A DNA stretch of 24,525 bases from Bacillota bacterium (GCA_023416585.1 JAEZHM010000127.1:1-24525), one strand, 5' to 3'. Counted from the stretch's first letter, positions 13,343 through 22,435 are shown. A program made the numbers and translations. The notes: a model not told the origin generated them from the letters alone.

Positions 13343-15145
13343 TCAGTCCATCTTCAGCACGGCCAAGAAGGCTTCACTCGGCAACTCCACTGTGCCGAAC
13401 TGGCGCATGCGCTTTTTGCCTTCCTTTTGCTTTTCCAGCAGCTTCTTTTTGCGGGTGATATCGCCGCCATAGCACTTGGCCAGCACATCCTTGCGCATGG
13501 CCTTCACGGTTTCGCGGGCGATGACCTTGCCGCCGATAGCAGCCTGGATGGGAATTTCAAACATCTGCCGGGGAATGACATCCTTCAATTTTTCAGCGAT
13601 GATCCGGCCCCTGTTATACGCCTTATCCCGGTGCACGATCAGCGAGAAGGCGTCGCATATATCTCCATTTAGGAGCATATCCAGCTTAACCAGGTCGCTT
13701 TCCTGGTATCCTTTGAGCTCATAGTCGAAGGATGCATAACCGCGGGAGCGGCTTTTGATCTGGTCAAAGAAATCGTAAATGATTTCGTTGAGGGGAATGT
13801 TATAGTTGAGCTTGACGCGGCTGCCCTCGTACTGCATATCCAGGAAGGTGCCTCGCTTTTCCTGGCACAGGTCCATGATCATGCCCACCGCGTCCTGGGG
13901 CGTATAGATGGTGGCATGGACAAAAGGCTCCTCCATCTTGGCAATCTCCCCCGCGGGGGGCAGGTTGGTGGGGTTATCGATGGAAATTGTATCGCCGTTG
14001 GTCTTGGTCACATGGTAGATGACGCTGGGAGCGGTGGTCACCAGGTTCAGGTCAAACTCCCGCTCCAGCCGCTCTTGTATGATCTCCATGTGCAGAAGCC
14101 CCAGGAACCCGCAGCGGAAGCCATAGCCCAGCGCCACAGAGGTCTCCGGCTCAAAGGAGAGGGAGGCGTCGTTCATGCGCAGCTTTTCCAGGGCGTCCTT
14201 CAGGTCCGGATAATCCGCGCCGTCGGCGGGATAGATACCGCAGAACACCATGGGCGTCACCTGCCGGTAACCGGGCAGCGCCGTTTCGGCGGGCCTTGAA
14301 GCATCGGTGATCGTATCGCCCACGCGCGTATCCCGCACATCTTTAATGGAAGCGGAAACATAGCCCACGTCTCCCGGCAGCAGCTCGTCGCAGGGGGCAT
14401 AGCCGGGGCGGAAGGTACCCACCTCCACTATGTCGAATTCGCCACGTCCGGCCATCAGCCGCATGCGCATGCCGGCCTTCAAGCGCCCCTGCATCACGCG
14501 CACAAAGCAGATGGCGCCCTTGTAATTGTCATAAAAGGCGTCAAAAATCAACGCCTGAAGCGGCGCGTCCTCATCGCCGGTGGGCGGCGGAACATACTTG
14601 ATGACGGCTTCCAGCACCTCATCGATGCCAATGCCCATCTTGGCCGAAACCAGCGGCGCATAGGAAGCGTCCAGGCCGATGACTTCCTCAATTTCCTTGC
14701 GGACTTCCTCTGGCCTCGCGCTGGGCAGGTCGATCTTGTTGATGACAGGCACCGTCTCCAGGTTGTGCTCCAGGGCCATATACACATTGGCCAGCGTCTG
14801 CGCCTCAATGCCCTGGGTGGCGTCCACCACCAGGAGGGCGCCTTCACAGGCGGCCAAAGCACGGCTCACCTCATAGGAAAAGTCCACATGGCCAGGGGTG
14901 TCGATCAGATGCAGCGTGTACGTTTCGCCATCCTTGGCGGTATAGCTCATGCGCACAGCCTTGCTTTTGATGGTGATGCCCCGCTCCCGCTCCAGCTCCA
15001 TGCTGTCCAGAATCTGTTCCACCATCTCCCGCTGCTGGAACACGCCCGTTTTTTCCAACAGACGGTCAGCCAGGGTAGACTTGCCGTGGTCGATGTGGGC
15101 GATGATGCAGAAGTTGCGGATATGGTCAAGGCGACCTGATGCCAA
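13343..15145 (-). CDS. lepA: Elongation factor 4 (LepA) GTPase
   Basis: LepA is a ribosome-associated translational GTPase implicated in back-translocation and initiation. The 600-residue product has G1 AHIDHGKST, switch I RERGITIKS, G3 DTPGHVDFSYEV and G4 NKIDLP. The EF-G-like domains follow, then the LepA-specific C-terminus (KKKLLEKQKEGKKRMRQFG ... ELPSEAFL). The TTG at 15143-15145 is chosen because GGAGGG (15153-15158) lies 7 nt upstream and the length is then normal. Upstream in-frame ATGs overlap the likely promoter. It is divergent from the hrcA operon. Confidence 0.96.
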   Translation of the reverse strand: MASGRLDHIRNFCIIAHIDHGKSTLADRLLEKTGVFQQREMVEQILDSMELERERGITIKSKAVRMSYTAKDGETYTLHLIDTPGHVDFSYEVSRALAACEGALLVVDATQGIEAQTLANVYMALEHNLETVPVINKIDLPSARPEEVRKEIEEVIGLDASYAPLVSAKMGIGIDEVLEAVIKYVPPPTGDEDAPLQALIFDAFYDNYKGAICFVRVMQGRLKAGMRMRLMAGRGEFDIVEVGTFRPGYAPCDELLPGDVGYVSASIKDVRDTRVGDTITDASRPAETALPGYRQVTPMVFCGIYPADGADYPDLKDALEKLRMNDASLSFEPETSVALGYGFRCGFLGLLHMEIIQERLEREFDLNLVTTAPSVIYHVTKTNGDTISIDNPTNLPPAGEIAKMEEPFVHATIYTPQDAVGMIMDLCQEKRGTFLDMQYEGSRVKLNYNIPLNEIIYDFFDQIKSRSRGYASFDYELKGYQESDLVKLDMLLNGDICDAFSLIVHRDKAYNRGRIIAEKLKDVIPRQMFEIPIQAAIGGKVIARETVKAMRKDVLAKCYGGDITRKKKLLEKQKEGKKRMRQFGTVELPSEAFLAVLKMD

Positions 15146-15191
15146 ACTTGATCCCTCCAAAGCCCGCATTGGGCCATCTTTCAATTCCATC

Positions 15192-15220
15192 ATCATAGCG
15201 GATTTCCCCAAAGATTGCAA
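15192..15220 (-). promoter_or_regulatory. Likely promoter of lepA
   Basis: On the minus strand TTGCAA (15215-15220) and TATGAT (15192-15197) are 17 nt apart. Initiation near 15186 gives a leader of about 40 nt and supports the TTG start. Further upstream, a small AAAATGA-CAAG-TCATTTT hairpin (15231-15248) is followed by Ts on the plus strand; nothing else is evident between here and the hrcA promoter. Confidence 0.5.
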
Positions 15221-15442
15221 CGCCTTCGAGAAAATGACAAGTCATTTTTTTGATTTTCACTTTTCGCTTGTGGCCTTTTGCACCGATATAGATAAACTTG
15301 CTGCCCCTTCATGCATCCCTGCGAACCACCGCTAAATTGACTATGTGTTCGCAGCTTACCTAAAAAAGCTTCATCTTTATGTATAATCCCTAAACTATAA
15401 GGAAGCGATTCTTAAAATTTCATTGGAATACCCTTACTGGTA

Positions 15443-15471
15443 TTGACAAACCAACTGAGGAGTGCTATCTT
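15443..15471 (+). promoter_or_regulatory. Promoter of the hrcA heat-shock operon
   Basis: TTGACA (15443-15448), 17 nt, and TATCTT (15466-15471). The expected start near 15478 is immediately before the CIRCE element, so repressor binding would block initiation or early elongation. Confidence 0.8.
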
Positions 15472-15480
15472 ATCACCAGG

Positions 15481-15507
15481 TTAGCACTCACAGGCATCGA
15501 GTGCTAA
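15481..15507 (+). promoter_or_regulatory. CIRCE operator for HrcA
   Basis: TTAGCACTC (15481-15489), nine bases, then GAGTGCTAA (15499-15507) is the exact CIRCE consensus. HrcA binds it at normal temperature and represses the chaperone operon. Confidence 0.97.
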
Positions 15508-15545
15508 CAAAATGGATGATAATCATCAAGGAAGGAGGCGAAGCT

Positions 15546-16565
15546 ATGGACGAGCGGAAATTCCGTATCCTGCAGGCGATCATCGACGACTATATTTTGA
15601 CCGCAGTGCCGGTGGGGTCCCGCACGATCTCCAAAAAATACGACATGGGCCTAAGCTCCGCCACCATCCGCAATGAGATGAGCGACCTGGAGGAACTGGG
15701 CTACCTGGACCAGCCCCACGTATCCGCCGGGCGCATCCCAAGCGTAAAAGCCTACCGATTGTATGTAGACCAGCTTTTGAAATCCGGCCAGATACCGGAC
15801 TCTGACCCGGAGACGGTTCGCACCTACTTTTCCAGCCGCATGCAGCAGATGGAGGATGTGGTGGGCCACGCCGCCCAGGCGCTCTCCAGCCTTACGCATT
15901 ACACCGCTCTGGTGATGCCTCCCAAGGGGCAGGAGCTTCACATCCGCAATATTCAATTGGTGCCTGTTAGCGGAGCCGCCGCACTGGTGGTCATCGTCAC
16001 CGATGCCGGTATTATTAAGGATGCGGTGATCCGCACGCCGGACACGCTGGACAGCGATGCGCTGTATGCCATATCCCGAATGCTTACCGAACAGCTTGCG
16101 GGGCACACGGTAGGCGAAGCGCAAGCGATTCTTACCAGCGTCACAAAAAGCTTCCAGCAGAACAAAGAGCTGCTGTCAGGCATATCCTCACTTGTTTCCC
16201 AGGTGGAAAATAAGACCGCCACGGGGCGGGTAACGGTGGGCGGCACCAGCAACATCCTCAATTACCCCGAATATTCTGATGTAGAAAAGGCCAGGTCTTT
16301 CCTGGCGCTGCTGGAAACAAAAGACCGGCTGGTGGAACTCTTGTCGCAGCAGGGGCAAATGGCGTTCACCGTACGCATCGGTCCGGAAACGGGCATTGAG
16401 GAAATTTCGGATTGCTCCATCGTGACGGCCACCTATTCCATAGGCGGTCATTCCCATGGCACCATCGGTGTGATAGGCCCCACCCGGATGCATTACAGCC
16501 GGGTTCTGGCCATTTTGAATACCATGGTGCGGCAATTGGGGAACCTGTTTGAGGATGATACATGA
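15546..16565 (+). CDS. hrcA: Heat-inducible transcription repressor HrcA
   Basis: HrcA represses the chaperone operon by binding CIRCE. The 339-residue protein has an N-terminal winged helix. Its hallmarks are GSRTISKKYDMGLSSATIR, NEMSDLEELGYL and PHVSAGRIPS. A GAF-like regulatory domain follows and the conserved GVIGPTRMHYSRV motif lies near the C-terminus. The ATG at 15546 follows GGAGG; the longer in-frame opening crosses the CIRCE site and is rejected. As the first gene after the operator it is autoregulated. Repressor activity is normally tuned by GroEL. Confidence 0.97.
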   Translation: MDERKFRILQAIIDDYILTAVPVGSRTISKKYDMGLSSATIRNEMSDLEELGYLDQPHVSAGRIPSVKAYRLYVDQLLKSGQIPDSDPETVRTYFSSRMQQMEDVVGHAAQALSSLTHYTALVMPPKGQELHIRNIQLVPVSGAAALVVIVTDAGIIKDAVIRTPDTLDSDALYAISRMLTEQLAGHTVGEAQAILTSVTKSFQQNKELLSGISSLVSQVENKTATGRVTVGGTSNILNYPEYSDVEKARSFLALLETKDRLVELLSQQGQMAFTVRIGPETGIEEISDCSIVTATYSIGGHSHGTIGVIGPTRMHYSRVLAILNTMVRQLGNLFEDDT

Positions 16566-16607
16566 AACAGCCAAGACTCAAAAAATACCGGCAGGAAGGT
16601 AAGCATC

Positions 16608-17189
16608 ATGAAACAAGATAAGCAAGACAAGCAGGAAGCACCAAAGGTACAGGGGCAGGATATGGCTCCAGCTCAGGAAGAAATGGAAGAACAGCTTCCC
16701 CTGGAGGAAGAAGCGGAACCCATCGATGTGGAACAGCTTTTGAACGATTTGGAGGGTGCCCGCAGGCAAAGCGACGAATACCTGAACCTGGCTCAGCGCG
16801 TGCAAGCCGACTTTGACAACTACCGCCGGCGGAATAATGCCGCAAGGGCGGAAGCGTTTGACGAGGGGGCCATCGCCCTTGCAAAGACGCTGCTCCCCGT
16901 GATTGACAATATGGAGCGGGCGCTGGAGGCCAGTGCCAATACATGCGACACAGCGCTTCGCGACGGAGTGATGTTGGTCTACCGGCAGTTCAGCGAGGTT
17001 TTTGAAAAGCGGGGCATCGAAGCCATCAACCGCGTGGGAGAAAAGTTTGACCCGGCATTGGAAGATGCCGTGATGACGGCCCCCCGGGAAGAGGGCGAGC
17101 CGGGAACGGTTTGCCAGGTAATGCAAAAGGGCTACAAATTGGACAAATACGTCCTGCGCCACGCCATGGTCAGGGTCGTGGAAAGCTAA
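16608..17189 (+). CDS. grpE: Nucleotide exchange factor GrpE
   Basis: GrpE releases ADP from DnaK. The 193-residue protein has an acidic disordered N-terminus (about 1-45) and a long coiled-coil helix containing RVQADFDNYRRRN. The C-terminal beta domain carries GTVCQVMQKGYKLDKYVLR, then HAMVRV. Length and order are typical. The ATG is preceded by AGGAAGG about 8-9 nt upstream. It lies 42 bp after hrcA and 107 bp before dnaK, in the same CIRCE-controlled unit. Confidence 0.96.
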   Translation: MKQDKQDKQEAPKVQGQDMAPAQEEMEEQLPLEEEAEPIDVEQLLNDLEGARRQSDEYLNLAQRVQADFDNYRRRNNAARAEAFDEGAIALAKTLLPVIDNMERALEASANTCDTALRDGVMLVYRQFSEVFEKRGIEAINRVGEKFDPALEDAVMTAPREEGEPGTVCQVMQKGYKLDKYVLRHAMVRVVES

Positions 17190-17296
17190 AACAGCGGACA
17201 AGGAGATTTTCTCCTTTCCATAGATAAAGCCAATCAGCAAACGAGATATTTCACCGGCCGGTTAAAAATCCGGCGCAAAAAGAGGAGGATTCATTT

Positions 17297-19114
17297 ATGG
17301 GAAAGATCATCGGTATCGATTTGGGTACCACCAATAGCTGCGTAGCGGTCATGGAGGGCGGCGAACCCGTTGTCATCCCCAATTCCGAAGGAGCGCGCAC
17401 TACGCCTTCCGTAGTCGCCTTCACCAAGGACGGCGAGAGGCTGGTAGGCCAAGTGGCAAAGCGCCAGGCCATCACCAATCCCGACCGCACAGTCATCTCC
17501 ATCAAGCGTGAAATGGGCACGGCCCACAAGATAGATATCGACGGCAAGGCCCATACGCCCCAGGATATTTCCGCCATGATCCTGCAAAAAATGAAGGCGG
17601 AGGCGGAAGCGTATCTGGGCGAAACAGTGACCCAGGCCGTTATCACCGTGCCTGCGTATTTCTCCGACAGCCAGCGCCAGGCCACCAAAGATGCCGGCCG
17701 CATCGCAGGGCTGGAAGTGCTGCGAATCATCAACGAGCCCACGGCTGCATCCCTGGCCTACGGCCTGGATAAGGAAGGCACCCAGAAGATCCTGGTGTAT
17801 GACCTGGGCGGCGGTACATTCGACATTTCCCTGCTGGAGATTGGCGACGGCGTGTTCGAAGTGTTGGCCACCAACGGCAACAACCGTCTGGGCGGCGACG
17901 ACTTTGACGAGCGCGTAATCAACTATATCGCCGAAACCTTCAAAAAGGATTCGGGCATCGACCTGAAAAAGGACCGCATGGCCTACCAGCGCCTGAAGGA
18001 AGCCGCCGAAAAGGCCAAAATCGAGCTTTCCGGCGTGATGAGCGCCAACATCAACCTACCTTTCATCACCGCCGACGCCAGCGGCCCCAAGCATTTGGAT
18101 ATGACGCTGACAAGGGCCAAGTTTGACGAACTCACCGCGGATCTTGTAGATATGACCGTGGGCCCCACCACCCAGGCGCTGAAAGACGCTGGCCTTTCCG
18201 CTGCGCAAATCGACAAGGTCATCCTGGTCGGCGGTTCCACCCGCATCCCCGCCGTGCAGACCGCCGTCAAGCGTATCACCAATAAGGATCCCTTCAAGGG
18301 CATCAACCCCGACGAGTGCGTCGCCATCGGCGCGGCCATCCAGGCCGGCGTGCTGGGCGGCGAAGTGAAGGATGTGCTGCTCTTAGACGTCACGCCCCTG
18401 TCTTTGGGTCTGGAGACGGAAGGCCACATCTTCACCAAGCTCATCGAGCGCAACACTACCATCCCCACCACCAAATCCCAGGTTTTCTCCACCGCCGCCG
18501 ACGGGCAGACCACCGTGGAAATCCACGTGCTGCAGGGCGAGCGCCCCATGGCCTACGACAACAAAACCTTGGGCCGCTTCCAGCTGACCGGCATTCCCCC
18601 GGCTCCCCGCGGCGTGCCGCAGATTGAGGTCACCTTCAACATTGACCGCAACGGTATTGTGAACGTATCCGCCAAGGACAAGGGCACAGGCAACGAGCAG
18701 AAGATCACCATCACCGCCAGCACCAACCTCACCGAGGACGAAATCAAGCAGCGCGTGAAGGAAGCCGAGCAGTTCGCCGAGGCCGACCGCAAGCACAAGG
18801 ATGAAGTGGAAACCGTCAACCGTGCCGACACTTTGATCTACGAGATCGAGAAGCAGCTGCGGGAAAGCGGCGACAAGCTGTCAAGCGATGACAAGGCCAC
18901 CGTGCAAAGCGAGATCGACGCCTTCAAGAAGGTGCGCGAATCCAATAACGCCGACGAGATCAAGACCGCTATGGAAAGCTTCACCCAGAAAGTGTACGCC
19001 GTGTTCGGCAAGCTTTACCAGCAGGCCGGCGGCGAAGGGCAAATGCCCCCGCAGGGCAATCCCGGCACCCAGAATCCCGACGGTACCGTAAATACTGATT
19101 ACGACGTAAAATAA
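17297..19114 (+). CDS. dnaK: Chaperone protein DnaK (Hsp70)
   Basis: This is an ATP-dependent Hsp70 that binds exposed hydrophobic segments of unfolded proteins. The 605 residues comprise the nucleotide-binding domain (GIDLGTTNSCVAVMEGG at the start, then VYDLGGGTFDISLLE and VILVGGSTRIPAVQ), the DVTPLSLGLE linker region, the substrate-binding beta domain and a helical lid. The C-terminus ends in a Gln/Gly/Pro-rich tail and DYDVK. AGGAGG (17283-17288) precedes the ATG by 8 nt. Two short hairpins occur in the leader between grpE and dnaK (near 17200-17216 and 17256-17275). Confidence 0.98.
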   Translation: MGKIIGIDLGTTNSCVAVMEGGEPVVIPNSEGARTTPSVVAFTKDGERLVGQVAKRQAITNPDRTVISIKREMGTAHKIDIDGKAHTPQDISAMILQKMKAEAEAYLGETVTQAVITVPAYFSDSQRQATKDAGRIAGLEVLRIINEPTAASLAYGLDKEGTQKILVYDLGGGTFDISLLEIGDGVFEVLATNGNNRLGGDDFDERVINYIAETFKKDSGIDLKKDRMAYQRLKEAAEKAKIELSGVMSANINLPFITADASGPKHLDMTLTRAKFDELTADLVDMTVGPTTQALKDAGLSAAQIDKVILVGGSTRIPAVQTAVKRITNKDPFKGINPDECVAIGAAIQAGVLGGEVKDVLLLDVTPLSLGLETEGHIFTKLIERNTTIPTTKSQVFSTAADGQTTVEIHVLQGERPMAYDNKTLGRFQLTGIPPAPRGVPQIEVTFNIDRNGIVNVSAKDKGTGNEQKITITASTNLTEDEIKQRVKEAEQFAEADRKHKDEVETVNRADTLIYEIEKQLRESGDKLSSDDKATVQSEIDAFKKVRESNNADEIKTAMESFTQKVYAVFGKLYQQAGGEGQMPPQGNPGTQNPDGTVNTDYDVK

Positions 19115-19177
19115 AGGGAAGCACCATTGCGTCTTCCCCACCCAGGGTACACCAATAGAAAAAATCCCTGGGGGAGC

Positions 19178-19203
19178 AACGAGGGGGCATTGCCCCCTCG
19201 TTT
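19178..19203 (+). terminator. Terminator-like hairpin after dnaK
   Basis: AACGAGGGGGC and GCCCCCTCGTT form an 11-pair GC-rich stem with a 3-base loop, ending in TTTG. The T-run is short, so it probably gives partial termination and reduces dnaJ relative to dnaK. Confidence 0.5.
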
Positions 19204-19235
19204 GAAATCGTCCAGGGCGGCTTTACCGCCCTGCG

Positions 19236-19388
19236 GGGCTCCGCAGCCGAAGCGCCGCCTGTGGCGGGTGAAGCAAAGCGGAGGAAACGAGCGAAACGAA
19301 CAGCGCGAGCTGCAGCGAAGCGATGCGACGATTGAGCCGTCGGGGTTGCATGCGATAACGAAGCAGTACGACGATGGAGCCAGATGGG
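19236..19388 (+). repeat. Family C repeat, copy 3 (long form)
   Basis: It contains GGGCTCCGCAGCC, CCGCC-TGT-GGCGG, GAGCGAAACGAAC, GCGATGCGACGATTGAGC and CGTCGG as in copy 2. It then adds GAAGCAGTACGACGATGG and GAGCCAGATGG, which resemble the end of copy 1. It fills most of the dnaK-dnaJ gap, with no open frame that looks like protein. Confidence 0.7.
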
Positions 19389-19451
19389 AAGGCGAAGCAA
19401 GCATTCATTACAGCCTTCGCACCGTCCTGCGCTTCGCTTGGCCGGTGTTAC

Positions 19452-19479
19452 GTTTTCAAATGTCTAGTCATTTGAAAAC
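19452..19479 (+). repeat. 11-bp inverted repeat in the dnaK-dnaJ gap
   Basis: GTTTTCAAATG and CATTTGAAAAC flank a 6-base loop TCTAGT. The stem is perfect and AT-rich and lies just beyond the family C repeat. Its role is unknown. Confidence 0.55.
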
Positions 19480-19540
19480 TACAGGTTCGGGGATTTCATC
19501 CCCTTACCCTGGGCTGCGGCACGTGAATCGTGCAAAGAAT

Positions 19541-19567
19541 CGAGAAAGTGACATCGTCACTATCTCG
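19541..19567 (+). promoter_or_regulatory. Hairpin immediately upstream of the dnaJ ribosome binding site
   Basis: CGAGAAAGTGAC pairs with GTCACTATCTCG (12 positions, one A-A mismatch) around the loop ATC. It ends about 8 nt before the AGGTGA site of dnaJ. It may influence mRNA stability or ribosome access. Confidence 0.5.
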
Positions 19568-19585
19568 AAATAAGTAGGTGAGTTT

Positions 19586-20719
19586 TTGGCAAAACGTGAC
19601 TATTACCAGGTGCTGGGTGTTGAAAAGACCGCTTCCCAGGAGGATATCAAAAAAGCCTACCGGAAGCTGGCCAAGGAGTGCCATCCGGACCTGCACCCCC
19701 ACGACAAAACAGCTGAAGAGCGGTTCAAGGAACTGAACGAGGCCAACGAGGTATTGTCCGACCAGGACAAGCGTGCGCGCTATGACCAGTTCGGCTTTGA
19801 CGGGCCTCAAATGGGAGCGGGCGGAAATCCCTTTGGTGGCGGTGGCGGTTTTGAAGGCTTTGGCGGGTTTGGCGGCTTTGACAGCATTTTTGATCAATTA
19901 TTCGGCGGAGCTATGGGCGGCGGCCAACGCCGCAATGGTCCCCTGCAGGGCGGCGATCTGCGCTATGAACTGCGCATCACCTTTGAGGAGGCCGCCTTTG
20001 GCGCGGAAAAATCCTTTGAATTTTATCGCAATGAATCCTGTGAAGCATGCCACGGTTCCGGCGCAAAGCCCGGCACAAGGCCTCAAACCTGCCCCACCTG
20101 CAAGGGCGCGGGCCAGGTGAGAAGCGGGGGCGGCTTCATGGTTACGGTCCGCACCTGCCCAAGCTGCGGCGGCACGGGCAAAATCATACAGGAAAAGTGT
20201 ACCACCTGCTCAGGCTCCGGCCAGAGCCGCCACCGCCGTACGGCCACGGTAAAGGTGCCTGCCGGCATAGACGATGGCCAAACCATTGTGATGAACGGGC
20301 AGGGCGAGCATGGTCTGAACGGCGGCCCGGCCGGCGATTTGTACATTCAAGTCAGCGTCAAGCCACACAAGCTTTTCAAACGCGAAGGCATGAACCTGCA
20401 GTTCGAACTGCCCATTTCCTTCATACAGGCCGCCCTGGGCGCGGATGTGGATATCCCCACCCTCACAGGCCCAGTGCGCTACCATATTCCTGAAGGAACG
20501 CAGACTGAAACGGAGTTCCGCCTGAAGGGCTACGGCATTACACAGCTTCGGGGAACAAACAAAGGCGATCTGTTTGTGAAGGTGCGGGTGGAAGTGCCCA
20601 AAAAGCTCTCCGACAAGCAAAAAGACCTTTTACGCCAGTTTGAGGAGGCCTCCACCGGCAAGGAATACGAGGGCCGGAAATCCTTTATGGACCGAATGAA
20701 AGATCTATTTAACTCATAA
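19586..20719 (+). CDS. dnaJ: Chaperone protein DnaJ (Hsp40)
   Basis: This co-chaperone delivers substrates to DnaK and stimulates its ATPase. The 377 residues contain the J-domain with HPD at 33-35, a Gly/Phe-rich linker, four CxxCxGxG zinc repeats (CEACHGSG, CPTCKGAG, CPSCGGTG, CTTCSGSG), and the two C-terminal beta domains with dimer end. It is a complete type I DnaJ. The start is a TTG at 19586 with AGGTGA (19576-19581) four bases upstream, giving MAKRDYYQVLGV. The gap from dnaK is unusually long (471 bp) because of repeats. prmA follows after 10 bp. Confidence 0.97.
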   Translation: MAKRDYYQVLGVEKTASQEDIKKAYRKLAKECHPDLHPHDKTAEERFKELNEANEVLSDQDKRARYDQFGFDGPQMGAGGNPFGGGGGFEGFGGFGGFDSIFDQLFGGAMGGGQRRNGPLQGGDLRYELRITFEEAAFGAEKSFEFYRNESCEACHGSGAKPGTRPQTCPTCKGAGQVRSGGGFMVTVRTCPSCGGTGKIIQEKCTTCSGSGQSRHRRTATVKVPAGIDDGQTIVMNGQGEHGLNGGPAGDLYIQVSVKPHKLFKREGMNLQFELPISFIQAALGADVDIPTLTGPVRYHIPEGTQTETEFRLKGYGITQLRGTNKGDLFVKVRVEVPKKLSDKQKDLLRQFEEASTGKEYEGRKSFMDRMKDLFNS

Positions 20720-20729
20720 GGAGAACTCC

Positions 20730-21674
20730 ATGGAATGGATGGAAGTGGCGGTACATACCACCACCCAGGGTTCCGACGTGGTCAGCATGCTCCTGATGCA
20801 AAACGGGGCTGCGGGAACGGCCATTGAGGATAGGTTTGATGTGCCTGATCCAAATAAACCCCACGGATATTGGGAACTGATTGATCAAAGCCTGATCGAC
20901 AGCATGCCTGAGGATGTAATCGTCAAGAGCTGGCTGCCCATGAATGAGCGGCTTTCCGACAGCTTGAACGCGCTGAAGGAGCAGCTTACTGCTTTGCCTT
21001 CCCTGAATCCCGGTGTGGGTTTGGGTACGCTCTCCCTTGACTTAAATCAGGTGGACGAGCAGGACTGGGCGGAATGCTGGAAAAAGTTCTATAAACCCTT
21101 CCGGGCCGGGCGCACCCTGGTGGTAAAGCCCACCTGGGAGTCTTATTTACCCCAACCCGGCGATAAAATCATTCAAATGGACCCCGGCATGGCCTTTGGC
21201 GCCGGTACCCATGAAACCACGGGGCTGTGCCTTTCCCTTTTGGAAGAGTATATGCAGCCCGGTATGCGTGTGATGGACGTGGGCACAGGCTCCGGCATCC
21301 TGGCCATCGGCGCCGCTTTATTGGGCTCCTCCGATGTGCTGGCCATCGATATCGATCCGGTGGCGGTGAAGGTGGCAAAGGAAAACGTTCAACAAAACGG
21401 GCTGGAAAATAATATCCGCGTCATGGAAGGCGATCTGGTCAAGGATGTTCAGGAGACATTCGACCTTTGTCTTGCCAATATACTGGCGGATGTCATCTGC
21501 TTTTTGAGCGTGCCGCTGAAAACGAAAATCCGCCACGGCGGAACGTTCATCTGCTCCGGTATTATCAAGGACAGGGAGCAGGATGTGCTGGACGCTTTGC
21601 ACGCATCCGGCTATACGATTGTAGAAAAACAGTACCGGGGCGAGTGGGTGGCCATAGTTTCAAGATTGGAATAA
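20730..21674 (+). CDS. prmA: Ribosomal protein L11 methyltransferase
   Basis: PrmA trimethylates ribosomal protein L11 using S-adenosylmethionine. The 314-residue protein has the N-terminal substrate-recognition domain and a Rossmann methyltransferase domain. Landmarks are MAFGAGTHETTGLCL, VMDVGTGSGILAIGAALLG, AIDIDPVAV and the catalytic-site motif LANILADVI. The AAGGAG site (20718-20723) overlaps the dnaJ stop codon, so the genes are tightly linked. Its place after dnaJ and before rsmE is conserved in Firmicutes. Confidence 0.95.
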   Translation: MEWMEVAVHTTTQGSDVVSMLLMQNGAAGTAIEDRFDVPDPNKPHGYWELIDQSLIDSMPEDVIVKSWLPMNERLSDSLNALKEQLTALPSLNPGVGLGTLSLDLNQVDEQDWAECWKKFYKPFRAGRTLVVKPTWESYLPQPGDKIIQMDPGMAFGAGTHETTGLCLSLLEEYMQPGMRVMDVGTGSGILAIGAALLGSSDVLAIDIDPVAVKVAKENVQQNGLENNIRVMEGDLVKDVQETFDLCLANILADVICFLSVPLKTKIRHGGTFICSGIIKDREQDVLDALHASGYTIVEKQYRGEWVAIVSRLE

Positions 21675-21700
21675 GGCTGCGATAAGGAAAGGATCGACGC

Positions 21701-22435
21701 ATGCACCGCTTTTTTGTGGACAAGCAGGGCATACAAAACGGTACCGCATATCTTGAACCCTTGGAAGCCCGCCACGCTTTGAAGGTATTGCGCCTTGAAA
21801 AGGGCAATGAAGTGGTGCTGATGGATGGCCGGTCGCTGCATAAGGCAGTCCTTTCTGCTCTTGACGGCGAGCAGGTGCGCTGCGATATCATAGAAGCGCT
21901 TCCTTCCCCTGAAACCGGCTTGCGCATTACACTGTATCAGGGCCTGCCCAAGGCGGACAAGCTGGAATGGATCGTGCAAAAATGCACCGAAGCCGGAGTG
22001 GCAAACTTCGTGCCCATCGCTCTTGCCCGGTGTGTAAGCATAGTAACGGATAAGGATGCCGCAAAAAAGCAGGAGCGCTGGCAGCGCGTCGTTCAGGAAG
22101 CCGCCAAGCAATCCGGACGCGCCGCTATACCAGCCGTCAGCCCTCCCCTATCCTTTGTTCATACCCTGGAAAGGCTGAAAAGTCATGAACTGGTTTTGGT
22201 CCCTTGGGAGGAAGCGGTTGGTTTTGGACCCTGCAAGGTTTATGAGCAGTTCTCCCATGTGCGAGACATTGCCATCGTCATAGGCCCTGAGGGCGGCATT
22301 GCCCCGGAGGAAGTGGAAAGGCTGAAAACTGCCGGCGCCATACCCATGACGCTGGGCAAGCGCATCCTTAGAACGGAGACCGCCGGGCTGGCCGCCGCGG
22401 TGGCCCTTTTCGCATTATGGGGAGATATGGAATAG
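21701..22435 (+). CDS. rsmE: 16S rRNA (uracil-1498-N3)-methyltransferase
   Basis: RsmE methylates U1498 in the decoding region of 16S rRNA. The 244 residues comprise an N-terminal PUA-like domain (HRFFVDKQ, then ARHALKVLRLEKG) and a C-terminal SPOUT knot. The knot has KADKLEWIVQKCTEAGV, ERWQRVVQEAAKQSGR, IGPEGGIAPEE and LGKRILRTETAGLAA. Length is normal. The ATG at 21701 is 26 bp after prmA, with AAGGA upstream. Confidence 0.95.
   Translation: MHRFFVDKQGIQNGTAYLEPLEARHALKVLRLEKGNEVVLMDGRSLHKAVLSALDGEQVRCDIIEALPSPETGLRITLYQGLPKADKLEWIVQKCTEAGVANFVPIALARCVSIVTDKDAAKKQERWQRVVQEAAKQSGRAAIPAVSPPLSFVHTLERLKSHELVLVPWEEAVGFGPCKVYEQFSHVRDIAIVIGPEGGIAPEEVERLKTAGAIPMTLGKRILRTETAGLAAAVALFALWGDME

Noticed and set aside
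15146..15220. Longer N-terminus for LepA
   Set aside because: The extension overlaps the likely promoter and lacks a ribosome binding site; the TTG at 15145 has GGAGGG at good spacing and gives the normal 600-residue length.
15462..15545. Longer N-terminus for HrcA
   Set aside because: It crosses the CIRCE operator and the transcription start; the ATG at 15546 has a strong ribosome binding site and matches the family start.
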